The notes under the pieces: generated by a model
Seen by the model: the letters and a program-made list of their open reading frames with translations, nothing else
Told to the model about the DNA's origin: nothing
The model's database searches: none
Part shown: piece after piece, positions 53,611 to 60,589 of the stretch
Layout of the letters: each line of letters begins with the position of its first letter
How positions within the stretch are numbered: position 1 is the first letter of the stretch
From: Clostridium sp. TW13
Lineage (GTDB): Bacteria; Bacillota; Clostridia; Clostridiales; Clostridiaceae
NCBI RefSeq assembly: GCF_024345225.1
Contig: NZ_BROD01000001.1
Coordinates: 4,464,001 to 4,528,000 of the forward strand
Length of the DNA: 64,000 nucleotides
Reading direction: 5' to 3'
Position numbers and translations under genes: made by a program

Positions 53611-53625
53611 TTGTGATAAAATCAC
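53611..53625 (+). promoter_or_regulatory. Extended -10 with palindrome before the YerC gene
   Basis: TTGTGATAAAAT here repeats a 12-mer also present at the nrdA and ptb promoters; it embeds the palindrome GTGAT-AAA-ATCAC (53613-53625). Possible promoter and operator. Confidence 0.35.
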
Positions 53626-53640
53626 TAAGAGGTGAAGATT

Positions 53641-53955
53641 ATGGAGTATAAATCAAGGTTACAGAGTGACGATATGGACTATTTTTTTAAAGCCATATTG
53701 AGCCTACAAAATATAGAAGAATGTTATAGATTTTTTGAAGATGTAGCAACAATAAATGAAATCAAAGCTTTAGCTCAGAGAATGCATGTAGCAAAAATGC
53801 TTGAAGAAAAGAAGACTTATACAGATATAGTAGAGATAACTCATGCCTCCACAGCGACTATAAGCAGAGTAAATAAATGCCTAAATTATGGCAGTGAAGG
53901 ATACAATATAGTGTTAGATAGATTAAAAGAAGACAATGAAGATAATGAAAAATAG
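53641..53955 (+). CDS. YerC/YecD family TrpR-like protein
   Basis: A 104-residue DNA-binding protein of the TrpR-related YerC/YecD family. The helix-turn-helix is seen in NEIKALAQRMHVAKMLEEKKTYTDIVEITHASTATISRVNKCLNYG. The ATG at 53641 is six bases after AAGAGGTGA; the GTG at 53632 lies inside that site. The regulatory target is unknown; it does not lie in a tryptophan operon. A strong terminator follows. Confidence 0.88.
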   Translation: MEYKSRLQSDDMDYFFKAILSLQNIEECYRFFEDVATINEIKALAQRMHVAKMLEEKKTYTDIVEITHASTATISRVNKCLNYGSEGYNIVLDRLKEDNEDNEK

Positions 53956-53960
53956 ATATA

Positions 53961-53991
53961 AAAAAAGCTTGCCTGTTTGCAAGCTTTTTTG
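53961..53991 (+). terminator. Terminator after the YerC gene
   Basis: Perfect arms AAAAAAGCTTGC and GCAAGCTTTTTT around a 6-base loop. Confidence 0.95.
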
Positions 53992-54025
53992 TTTACGCTA
54001 AAAATCTAGTCATAAGTATACTATC

Positions 54026-54137
54026 AAAAAAAGATTTTCTAGCAGGGCGGCGTATCCTGCATCTCTGTTTACTACTAAAAGCATAGCGCGTGAGGAGCCA
54101 TTTCTCACCTTAGAAATCTCAAATTATATACCGATAC
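54026..54137 (-). ncRNA. Putative small RNA gene, about 112 nt
   Basis: On the minus strand a predicted start near 54137 follows the promoter at 54144-54172. The transcript would form a closing stem (AGATTTCTAA at 54119-54110 with TAGAAAATCT at 54041-54032), an inner hairpin GTGAG/CTCAC and another GCAGG/CCTGC, and end in seven U residues. The two inner loops contain GGC and GCC and could kiss. No long reading frame is present and GC is higher than its surroundings. No known class was recognised. Confidence 0.55.
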
Positions 54138-54143
54138 TTATAT

Positions 54144-54172
54144 AGTATACACTTTATATTTATTTTGTTCAA
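54144..54172 (-). promoter_or_regulatory. Sigma-A promoter of the putative small RNA
   Basis: Reading the minus strand: TTGAAC, 17 bases, TATACT. It lies between the stop of the PBECR-like gene and the structured segment, so it would make an independent transcript. Confidence 0.7.
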
Positions 54173-54189
54173 TATTCCTAAAAAATATT

Positions 54190-54633
54190 TTATTGAAAAC
54201 ATTCTTTAGTAACAAGTTTCTTTTCTACTTGTTTAAATTTACTTATAGATGTAATGGCAATAAATCGACCATTATAAAGTCTACTGCAAATTTTCCCTTC
54301 TGTTATTGGATATAAGGAAGCAACATAGATATATCCTTCATCAGGATCAACCTCTAGGCCTAAAAGCATAAACACCCCCACGTATTTTACAAGTTCAATT
54401 GAATTGCAGCCTTTTTTAGGATCCTGCCCAATGAAGTCTGGTGACGATATTATAGATTTAATAGTAGGAGTTAGATTTTCTATAATATTTCTACCAAGTT
54501 GTTTTGCATGCTTTTTTACAATATGCTTGTAGACTCCAGGACAGGCAAATACATCACCATTACAAGTAAAACCAGCTAATCTTGCAACTTTTGATGGTAT
54601 TTTCCCAACTCGAATATAACCTTTCATGCTCAT
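54190..54633 (-). CDS. PBECR-like (barnase/EndoU/ColicinE5/RelE-related) domain protein
   Basis: A 147-residue protein. The ATG at 54633 has AAAGGTGG eight bases upstream. The pattern YIRVGKIPSKVARL, then CPGVYKHIVKKHAKQL, then GYIYVASLYPITEGKI with KICSRLYNGRF resembles the phage-type barnase-EndoU-ColicinE5-RelE nuclease domains found in phage and polymorphic-toxin settings. Nuclease activity is inferred from this likeness. No antitoxin, secretion or phage gene lies beside it; it sits alone, divergent from the YhbD-like regulator. The assignment is moderate. Confidence 0.5.
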   Translation of the reverse strand: MSMKGYIRVGKIPSKVARLAGFTCNGDVFACPGVYKHIVKKHAKQLGRNIIENLTPTIKSIISSPDFIGQDPKKGCNSIELVKYVGVFMLLGLEVDPDEGYIYVASLYPITEGKICSRLYNGRFIAITSISKFKQVEKKLVTKECFQ

Positions 54634-54785
54634 TAAACATACCACCTTTAGCAGAGGATAAAAATAATAATATTTATATTATATATTATTATAATTATAC
54701 TATAAAATTGATAACTATAGAATAAATTAATAAAAAGACTTTACAATGAAACATTGTTATGTTACGCTATACATGAGGTGGAGTT

Positions 54786-55409
54786 ATGGAAGAAGAATTA
54801 ATTACGAAAAAAGATCTTTTAGACTTAACTGGCATATCCTATGGACAGCTGTATAGATGGAAGAGAAAAGCTCTGATTCCAGATGAATGGTTTATAAAGA
54901 AATCATCATTTACTGGGCAAGAGACCTATTTACCTAAAGAAAAGATTTTAAACAGAGTAAACAAAATAATTGAACTGAAAGATACAGTTTCTTTGGATGA
55001 ATTGGCAGATATGTTTTCAATAAATCCAAAATCAAAAAGCTATACTTGGGAAGATATTATTGAAAATGAAATAAGTTCAGAAGCTTGTTTGAAGTTGTAT
55101 TCAAAAAGTTTTGGGGAAAAAGAAGAGTTTGTTTTTAAAGATGTATTGTGCATATATATTTTTAATAAACTGCTGAAGGATAATATACTTTCTTTTGAGC
55201 AAATAGAAGAAACTATTGAAAGTATTGATTTCTATTATGAAAAAACAGAAGAGAAAGATTATAATTTAGTGATGGTAAAAGAGAAAGAGACTATTTTTAG
55301 TTTTTTTGTAGCAAAGGATAGTTGGATTCCGTTAAAGGAATATAAGGTTATTTTAGATATAAATTTTCATGATTTAGCAGATCAGATAAAGAAAAAATTA
55401 AGGGGATAA
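54786..55409 (+). CDS. YhbD family (DUF4004) MerR-like regulator
   Basis: A 207-residue protein. The N-terminal MerR-like winged helix (ITKKDLLDLTGISYGQLYRWKRKALIPDEWF) is followed by the DUF4004 region (FTGQETYLPKEKILNRVNKIIELK). In Bacillus, yhbD precedes bactofilin genes needed for normal motility; here the next gene, 14 bases after the stop, is also a bactofilin-like protein. It may regulate that gene. The ribosome site is GAGGTGGAG. Confidence 0.82.
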   Translation: MEEELITKKDLLDLTGISYGQLYRWKRKALIPDEWFIKKSSFTGQETYLPKEKILNRVNKIIELKDTVSLDELADMFSINPKSKSYTWEDIIENEISSEACLKLYSKSFGEKEEFVFKDVLCIYIFNKLLKDNILSFEQIEETIESIDFYYEKTEEKDYNLVMVKEKETIFSFFVAKDSWIPLKEYKVILDINFHDLADQIKKKLRG

Positions 55410-55423
55410 TGGAGGAATTAATA

Positions 55424-56221
55424 ATGGTTGAATTGAGAAATGAGTTAAATAGTAAGGGAGATTTAAAGATTTCAGGGTCAGGAAGTTCAGGTGGTGGAGA
55501 TTTTAATTGCGTAAGGATAAGTGGTTCAGGCAAAGTAACAGGTAATATAAGATGTGTGGACTTTAGTACTTCTGGATCTTCTAGAGTTGATGGAAGTCTA
55601 GAAACTGAGACATTTAAAACTAGTGGCTCTTCAAGAATTGAAGGAGATATAATAGCAAATGAAGTAAGAACAAGTGGCTCTGCTAATGTTCATGGTGATG
55701 TAACAACAGAGGAATTTCAATGTAATGGTTCATCTAACATAGATGGAAACTTGCAAGCAAAGGAGTTAAGTGCTTCAGGCAGCATAAAGGTTGGAAACAA
55801 TGTAAGTGGAGATAGAATGAAATTTTCAGGTTCATTTGAGTTTGGTGGAAATTGTGAAGCAGAAGAATTTCAAAGTTCAGGACATTTTCATATAAAAGGA
55901 CTTCTAAATGCGGAAACTATGGACATTAATCTAGGATCTCATTGTAAGGTTCAAGAAATAGGTGGCAATAAAGTAAATATATACAGTAGAAATCCAGGAC
56001 TTAATCTTCTTGGTTTTTTAGGACTTAAATTTAATACTGGAAAGTTAACTTGTAATACTATTGAAGCTGATGAGGTAGATATAGCATTTGTAGAAGCGGA
56101 TTTAGTAAGAGGCAATAACATTGTAATAAGAGAAGGTTGCAATATACAAAAAGTAGAGTATAGTGGAAACTACAGAACAGAAGGCAATGCAAAAGTTGTA
56201 GAAGCAATAAAAGTTGATTAA
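55424..56221 (+). CDS. Bactofilin / polymer-forming cytoskeletal family protein
   Basis: A 265-residue protein of repeated short beta strands (SGSGSSGGGDFNCVRISGSGKV, TSGSSRVDGSL, TSGSSRIEGDI, TSGSANVHGDV, and so on), the right-handed beta-helix pattern of bactofilins, which polymerise without nucleotide. The ATG at 55424 follows GGAGG by eight bases; the ATG at 55409 overlaps the preceding stop codon. It resembles the BacE/BacF (YhbE/YhbF) proteins of Bacillus in sequence style and gene context. A 44-bp perfect palindrome follows the gene. Confidence 0.82.
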   Translation: MVELRNELNSKGDLKISGSGSSGGGDFNCVRISGSGKVTGNIRCVDFSTSGSSRVDGSLETETFKTSGSSRIEGDIIANEVRTSGSANVHGDVTTEEFQCNGSSNIDGNLQAKELSASGSIKVGNNVSGDRMKFSGSFEFGGNCEAEEFQSSGHFHIKGLLNAETMDINLGSHCKVQEIGGNKVNIYSRNPGLNLLGFLGLKFNTGKLTCNTIEADEVDIAFVEADLVRGNNIVIREGCNIQKVEYSGNYRTEGNAKVVEAIKVD

Positions 56222-56244
56222 AAATAAATATATTAAATTCAATG

Positions 56245-56288
56245 TTGAATATATTAATTAAAATTATAATTTTAATTAATATATTCAA
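56245..56288. repeat. 44-bp perfect palindrome, probable terminator
   Basis: Both 22-base halves are exact reverse complements, starting TTGAATATATTAATTA and ending TAATTAATATATTCAA, made almost wholly of A and T. TTTTT follows on the plus strand, so it can end the YhbD-bactofilin transcript. Perfect symmetry over 44 bp is unusual and could extrude as a cruciform. Confidence 0.8.
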
Positions 56289-56344
56289 TTTTTACTTTAC
56301 AAATATAAAAATAGTGATAATATATAGGTAAAGGAGGAATTAAT

Positions 56345-56719
56345 ATGCAAGTAATTTCGAGATGTCCTGTATGTAATGGTAGCCTTAAGGTTATGAGATT
56401 AAAATGTAGTAAATGTAACACAGTTATAGAAAATGAATTTTCTTTCAATAAATTCACTGAGCTATCTAAAGAACAATTAAATTTTCTAGAAGTATTTTTA
56501 ATGTGTAGAGGAAATATCAAGGATGTGGAAAAGGAATTGAAAATTTCATATCCAACAGTGAGAGCTAAATTAGATGAGCTTATAAGTGAACTAGGATTGC
56601 AAAGGGAAAAGATTAAAACTGAAAAAGAAACAATTAAGAATGATAATAATGAGATTCTAGATAAGCTTGAAAAAGGAGAAATAACTCCAGATGAAGCACT
56701 AGAATTGTTGAGGAAATAA
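56345..56719 (+). CDS. DUF2089 family protein
   Basis: A 124-residue protein. The N-terminal zinc ribbon (CPVC and CSKC, residues 7-25) precedes a helix-turn-helix-like segment (ELSKEQLNFLEVFLMCRGNIKDVEKELKISYPTVRAKLDELI) and a SHOCT-like C-terminus (ILDKLEKGEITPDEALELL). These features match DUF2089, regarded as a putative regulator. A strong AAAGGAGG site precedes the ATG. It heads a group with the next two genes. Confidence 0.85.
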   Translation: MQVISRCPVCNGSLKVMRLKCSKCNTVIENEFSFNKFTELSKEQLNFLEVFLMCRGNIKDVEKELKISYPTVRAKLDELISELGLQREKIKTEKETIKNDNNEILDKLEKGEITPDEALELLRK

Positions 56720-56746
56720 AGCAAGAAGGTGTATGAAAATAGCCTA

Positions 56747-56783
56747 GCATATCAACCTAATTGCTTTTAGATATCTAAGCAAA
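56747..56783 (+). repeat. Two-copy intergenic motif, copy B
   Basis: Begins GCATATCAACCTAATTGC and contains TTTAGATATC; it matches 16609-16645 with scattered single-base changes. Here TTGCTT..AGAT can pair with ATCTAAGCAA. Confidence 0.45.
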
Positions 56784-56842
56784 GAATGAAAAAATAAATT
56801 AAAAAGCAATAAGTATATAAGATTAAGGGGAGTGTAATATTT

Positions 56843-57271
56843 ATGAAAGAAGAAAGACAAAGAATATTAAAGATGTTAGCTGAAGGAAAGATTGATGAAG
56901 AACAAGCTGAAAAGTTATTGGATGCACTTAGTAATGGGAGAGATGAAAATGATACACAAGCTATAGAAGTAAGCAACGTTAAAGGTGGTTTTGAAGAAAA
57001 ATACAGCATATTTAGAGATGAAGTTATGAAAAAACATTCAAATATGTTATTAATCTTTGTTTCATCTAAAGAGGGAGAAAATGTTAGAATTAAATTTCCA
57101 ATGAGTTTTGTCAAGCTTATGATAAAGGCAGCTGGAAAGGAAAATATAAATCTTAACGGAGTGAATATAGACAGGGAAGTTCTTCAATCAGCCATAGATA
57201 ATGATTTAAAAGGCAGAATTGTAGATATTGATTCTAATGATGGGGATAATGTAATCATAGAGATAATATAG
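56843..57271 (+). CDS. YvlB-like protein with SHOCT-like N-terminal domain
   Basis: A 142-residue protein. Residues 1-30 (KEERQRILKMLAEGKIDEEQAEKLLDAL) form the SHOCT-like helical hairpin seen at the N-terminus of YvlB/LiaX proteins. The remainder (NVRIKFPMSFVKLMIKAAG) resembles a short piece of the adjacent beta/helix region, but the usual DUF4097 adhesin-like domain is missing. A role in envelope stress is suggested only by family. The ribosome site is AAGGGGAG. The next gene follows 11 bases later. Confidence 0.7.
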   Translation: MKEERQRILKMLAEGKIDEEQAEKLLDALSNGRDENDTQAIEVSNVKGGFEEKYSIFRDEVMKKHSNMLLIFVSSKEGENVRIKFPMSFVKLMIKAAGKENINLNGVNIDREVLQSAIDNDLKGRIVDIDSNDGDNVIIEII

Positions 57272-57282
57272 GGGTTAAGATT

Positions 57283-57564
57283 ATGAGAATATTAATCAAA
57301 GAAAAAGATAAACGGGCTATTAAGATAGTTTTTCCTAATTTCATTATAAATGTAGGCTTAAGAATTGCTATGAGATGTATGAAGGTTGAAATCAATGAAG
57401 CTAACACTAATAGAAGCAAAGAAAAAGTATATTTTGGACTTAATCAATTTCAAGGGCTAGACAAAAAGATTTTTAAACAAGCTCTTAAGGAGTTAAAGAA
57501 ATACAAAGGGTTAGAAATTGTTAATGTAGAATCAAAGGATGAAAAAGTTAGTATAGTGATATAA
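57283..57564 (+). CDS. Small hypothetical protein, third gene of the DUF2089 group
   Basis: A 93-residue basic protein with no recognised domain. IKIVFPNFIINVGLRIAMRC resembles the RIKFPMSFVKLMIKAA segment of the preceding gene product, so the two may be distant relatives or partners. A GGGG site precedes the ATG. The stop codon is one base from repeat element copy 3. Confidence 0.65.
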   Translation: MRILIKEKDKRAIKIVFPNFIINVGLRIAMRCMKVEINEANTNRSKEKVYFGLNQFQGLDKKIFKQALKELKKYKGLEIVNVESKDEKVSIVI

Positions 57565-57565
57565 A

Positions 57566-57690
57566 GTGAAACTTGATTCAGGTGGGGTTTGATCCCCATC
57601 TGAATCTTAGTTGAACTTATCCAGGAGCGTGCAGCCGTTATCTCCAACTTAAAGAAGTTGGAGTGTTACGGATGCTAGCTATCGGATAAA
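57566..57690 (+). repeat. Hairpin-rich element, copy 3 (most intact)
   Basis: 125 bases. A hairpin with arms GATTCAGGTGGGG and CCCCATCTGAATC (one G-T pair) is followed by a compound stem: outer TTATCC/GGATAA, inner GCAGCCGT/ACGGATGC, tip CTCCAACTT-AAAG-AAGTTGGAG. The shape and the tip hairpin resemble ends or guide-type RNAs of IS200/IS605 and IStron elements, but no tnpA or tnpB remains. Inferred to be a non-autonomous mobile or regulatory RNA element. Confidence 0.7.
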
Positions 57691-57887
57691 ACTTACTCCT
57701 TTAGTTAATAATATATAGCTTAAAGTGAATGAATTCTATAATAACAAAGGTTTCAGTTGTTATAATGGATAAAATTATATATAATGAGTAAAGATGAGTT
57801 ACTTTAATTGAAGTAATAACTATAATAGTAATAAAAGCGTAAATTATATACTTTATTATATTATTTAAAAGAGGAGTAAGTAAGACT

Positions 57888-59237
57888 ATGAGTAGAATGT
57901 TTGGTACAGATGGTGTTAGAGGAATAGCTAATGCAGAGTTAACAGCAGAAACAGCATATAATTTAGGAAGAGCAGGAGCCTTTGTTTTAACGGAAGGTAC
58001 TCACAAACCTAAAATCTTAGTTGGTAAGGACACTAGAATATCTGGAGATATGTTAGAATCAGCTTTGGTTTCTGGAATACTTTCAGTAGGAGCAGAAGCA
58101 GTATGTGTTGGGGTAGTGCCTACACCAGCTATCGCATATCTAAATAGAGAATATGGAGCAGATGCAGGAATAATGATTTCAGCTTCTCATAATCCAGTTG
58201 AGTACAACGGAATAAAGTTTTTTGATGAAAAAGGATATAAGCTTCCAGATGATTTAGAAGATGAAATTCAAAGTGTAATAGATAGTGGATTCCTAGGAGT
58301 TCCAAGTCCAGTTGGAGAAAACTTAGGAAGAAAGAGAAAAGAAATTGGTGCATTGGATGATTATATAACTTTTGCTAAATCAACCATACCAGTAAATTTA
58401 AAAGGATTAAAAGTTGCATTAGATTGTGCAAATGGTGCTTGTTATGAAGCAGCAGTAAAGGCATTCAGAGATTTAGGTGCAGATGTTTTCGTTATAAATG
58501 ATAATCCAGATGGAACTAACATAAATGAAAATTGTGGATCAACACATCCAGAAGAGCTAATGGAATATGTAGTTAAGAAGAAGTGCGATATGGGTTTTGC
58601 CTTTGATGGTGATGCTGATAGATGTTTAGCTGTAGATGATAAAGGAAAGTTAATAAATGGAGATTATATACTTACTTTATGTGCAAAGCATCTAAAGGAC
58701 ATGGGAAGACTTAAGGATAATACTTTAGTTGTTACAGTAATGAGTAACTTAGGTTTAAAGCTTGCTTGTGAAAAAGAAGGAATTAATCTTAAAATCACAA
58801 CTGTTGGAGATAGATATGTTTTAGAGGAAATGGTGAAGAATGGATATGTTCTTGGTGGAGAACAATCAGGACACGTAATCTTCCTTGATTACAATTCTAC
58901 TGGTGATGGTTTAGTTACTGCATTACAAGTAGCTTACACTGTTAAAAAGAGCGGAGAAAAGTTAAGTGAATTAGCTTCAATAATGAAGGAATTACCTCAA
59001 GTTTTAGCAAATGCAAAGATACCAAATGATAAAAAGAATATTCATGAAAAAGACGAAGAAATAATTGCAGAAATTAAGAAAATAGAAGAGTCTCTTCATG
59101 GAGTGGGCAGAGTTCTTATAAGACCTTCAGGTACAGAACCCCTAGTTAGAGTTATGCTAGAAGGAGAAAATCAAGAAGAAATAGATAAGATGGCTCATGA
59201 TTTAGCAAAACTTATAGAACAAAAAGCTAATGCATAG
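57888..59237 (+). CDS. glmM: Phosphoglucosamine mutase
   Basis: A 449-residue enzyme interconverting glucosamine-6-phosphate and glucosamine-1-phosphate on the way to UDP-GlcNAc for peptidoglycan. The phosphoserine loop ISASHNP has Ser100 as the phosphorylated residue; the metal loop FDGDADR and sugar-binding GEQSGH are present, with the phosphate-binding [12 protein letters not shown] near the end. The ribosome site is AGAGGAG. It lies just 1.3 kb from glmS, giving both steps of the pathway in one region. Confidence 0.97.
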   Translation: MSRMFGTDGVRGIANAELTAETAYNLGRAGAFVLTEGTHKPKILVGKDTRISGDMLESALVSGILSVGAEAVCVGVVPTPAIAYLNREYGADAGIMISASHNPVEYNGIKFFDEKGYKLPDDLEDEIQSVIDSGFLGVPSPVGENLGRKRKEIGALDDYITFAKSTIPVNLKGLKVALDCANGACYEAAVKAFRDLGADVFVINDNPDGTNINENCGSTHPEELMEYVVKKKCDMGFAFDGDADRCLAVDDKGKLINGDYILTLCAKHLKDMGRLKDNTLVVTVMSNLGLKLACEKEGINLKITTVGDRYVLEEMVKNGYVLGGEQSGHVIFLDYNSTGDGLVTALQVAYTVKKSGEKLSELASIMKELPQVLANAKIPNDKKNIHEKDEEIIAEIKKIEESLHGVGRVLIRPSGTEPLVRVMLEGENQEEIDKMAHDLAKLIEQKANA

Positions 59238-59246
59238 AAATATATT

Positions 59247-59281
59247 GAAAATGACTGTAATTTAATTACAGTCATTTTTTG
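59247..59281 (+). terminator. Terminator after glmM
   Basis: Arms AAAATGACTGTAAT and ATTACAGTCATTTT followed by TT. Confidence 0.93.
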
Positions 59282-59353
59282 TGTATTTGAATAAATTGTA
59301 AAATCCTTGTCTAAAATTTTAATATAGATTTTAGATAAAGGGAGTTGAAGCAT

Positions 59354-60127
59354 ATGAGCAAGAAAAAGGTAGTTTTAATATTTGTATTAGGAATATTAGT
59401 AGGTGCACTTGCAGGGTTTAAATTAGGTATAGAATATAATCTGAAAAAGATAAATAATGCTGTATTGGTTCAAGAGGAAAGTAAAGCTACAATAGCCAAA
59501 AGCAAGGTAAATGAACAAATGACTAAATTAAGTAGTCTAATAAATAATGATGATAATAGATTATTTGAACTGGTGAATAAGGATAATATACTTGAATCAA
59601 GCTATATTCCAAGTGATTTGGTATATCCTAAAGTAAACTGTGTAATATCAGGAAAGGATAATAGAAATCTAATGAGAAGAACTGCCGCTTCTGCTTTAGA
59701 AGAAATGTTTAATGCAGCTAAAAAAGATAATGTACAATTATATTTAAATAGTGCTTTTAGAGCATACTTGACACAAAAAGCAGTTTACCAAGCTGGAGAA
59801 CAGAACAGTACAACCACTGGAGATTATATAGCAAGACCAGGAGAAAGTGAACATCAAACAGGGTTAGCTGTGGATATATGCAGTAAAAGTGCGAATTATA
59901 AGTTGGATGAGAATTTTGGTAATACAAAAGAAGGAAAATGGCTCTTAGCCAATGCTTATAAATATGGATTCATTTTAAGATACCCTAAGGATAAAGAATC
60001 AATTACCGGTTATAATTATGAAGCGTGGCATTATAGGTATGTTGGTACTGAATTGGCTAAATATCTTAATGATAATAAGCTCACTCTTGACGAGGTTTAT
60101 AATCAAATTAAGTTAACAAAGAAATAA
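59354..60127 (+). CDS. D-alanyl-D-alanine carboxypeptidase, VanY/M15B family
   Basis: A 257-residue membrane-anchored zinc peptidase trimming the terminal D-Ala of peptidoglycan stems. The ATG at 59354 is ten bases after AAAGGGAG; the TTG at 59345 is too close. A membrane helix covers about residues 6-25. The catalytic domain has LNSAFRAYLTQKAVY, the zinc motif SEHQTGLAVDI (His and Asp) and EAWHYRYVG (catalytic Glu and His ligand). It sits between glmM and glmS, in line with a wall role. Confidence 0.9.
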   Translation: MSKKKVVLIFVLGILVGALAGFKLGIEYNLKKINNAVLVQEESKATIAKSKVNEQMTKLSSLINNDDNRLFELVNKDNILESSYIPSDLVYPKVNCVISGKDNRNLMRRTAASALEEMFNAAKKDNVQLYLNSAFRAYLTQKAVYQAGEQNSTTTGDYIARPGESEHQTGLAVDICSKSANYKLDENFGNTKEGKWLLANAYKYGFILRYPKDKESITGYNYEAWHYRYVGTELAKYLNDNKLTLDEVYNQIKLTKK

Positions 60128-60270
60128 ATATCTAGTGGTATAGACCAATATACATGAAATATCGAGATATATAGAGGTATATACAGATAATTAAAGATAA
60201 TCGATAAAAATAGTGAAAAAACTGTGAATTTCGGATATAAGTGTGGACAAATTAAAAGTATAGGTATAGA

Positions 60271-60328
60271 ATAATAGTGGAATTAATATTAAAGGATAAC
60301 TTTAGTATTGTTTCACTATTATTTTTTT
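60271..60328 (+). terminator. Hairpin terminator between the VanY gene and the glmS leader
   Basis: Outer arms ATAATAGTG and CACTATTAT enclose inner arms AATATTAAAG/CTTTAGTATT and are followed by seven T residues. Confidence 0.8.
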
Positions 60329-60395
60329 AGGAGGCGGTGCTATAGCTAAAGAAAATTTATAAGATTTTATTTTGTCAACGTATAGGAATGAAAAA

Positions 60396-60545
60396 AATGT
60401 TAGCGCCAGAGCTTAAGAAATATGAAAGTCTTAAGTTGACGAGGATGAGGAGTATCGAAAGTTTCGGCGGATACCTCACGGTATGAAAACACTATCGTTA
60501 AAGATTGGCAAACCTTAAAAGCAATTTTGAGAACAAAATCAATCA
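60396..60545 (+). ncRNA. glmS ribozyme riboswitch
   Basis: The core begins at the cleavage site between A60402 and G60403 with GCGCCAGAGC, then TTGACGAGGATGAGGAGTAT, TTTCGGCGGATACC and TCACGGTAT, followed by TTAAAGAT, all diagnostic of the glucosamine-6-phosphate-sensing self-cleaving RNA. It lies in the 5' leader of glmS. When glucosamine-6-phosphate is plentiful the mRNA cleaves itself and is degraded. The 3' limit is approximate. Confidence 0.95.
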
Positions 60546-60589
60546 GGTGTTTTATTTAAATAAGTTTAATTAAAAAGGAGAATTTTTTT

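Noticed and set aside
60244-60272. TGGACA-N17-TAGAAT as the glmS promoter
   Set aside because: The -10 overlaps the 5' arm of the terminator at 60271, so a transcript from here would begin inside the hairpin. Kept as possible but not annotated.
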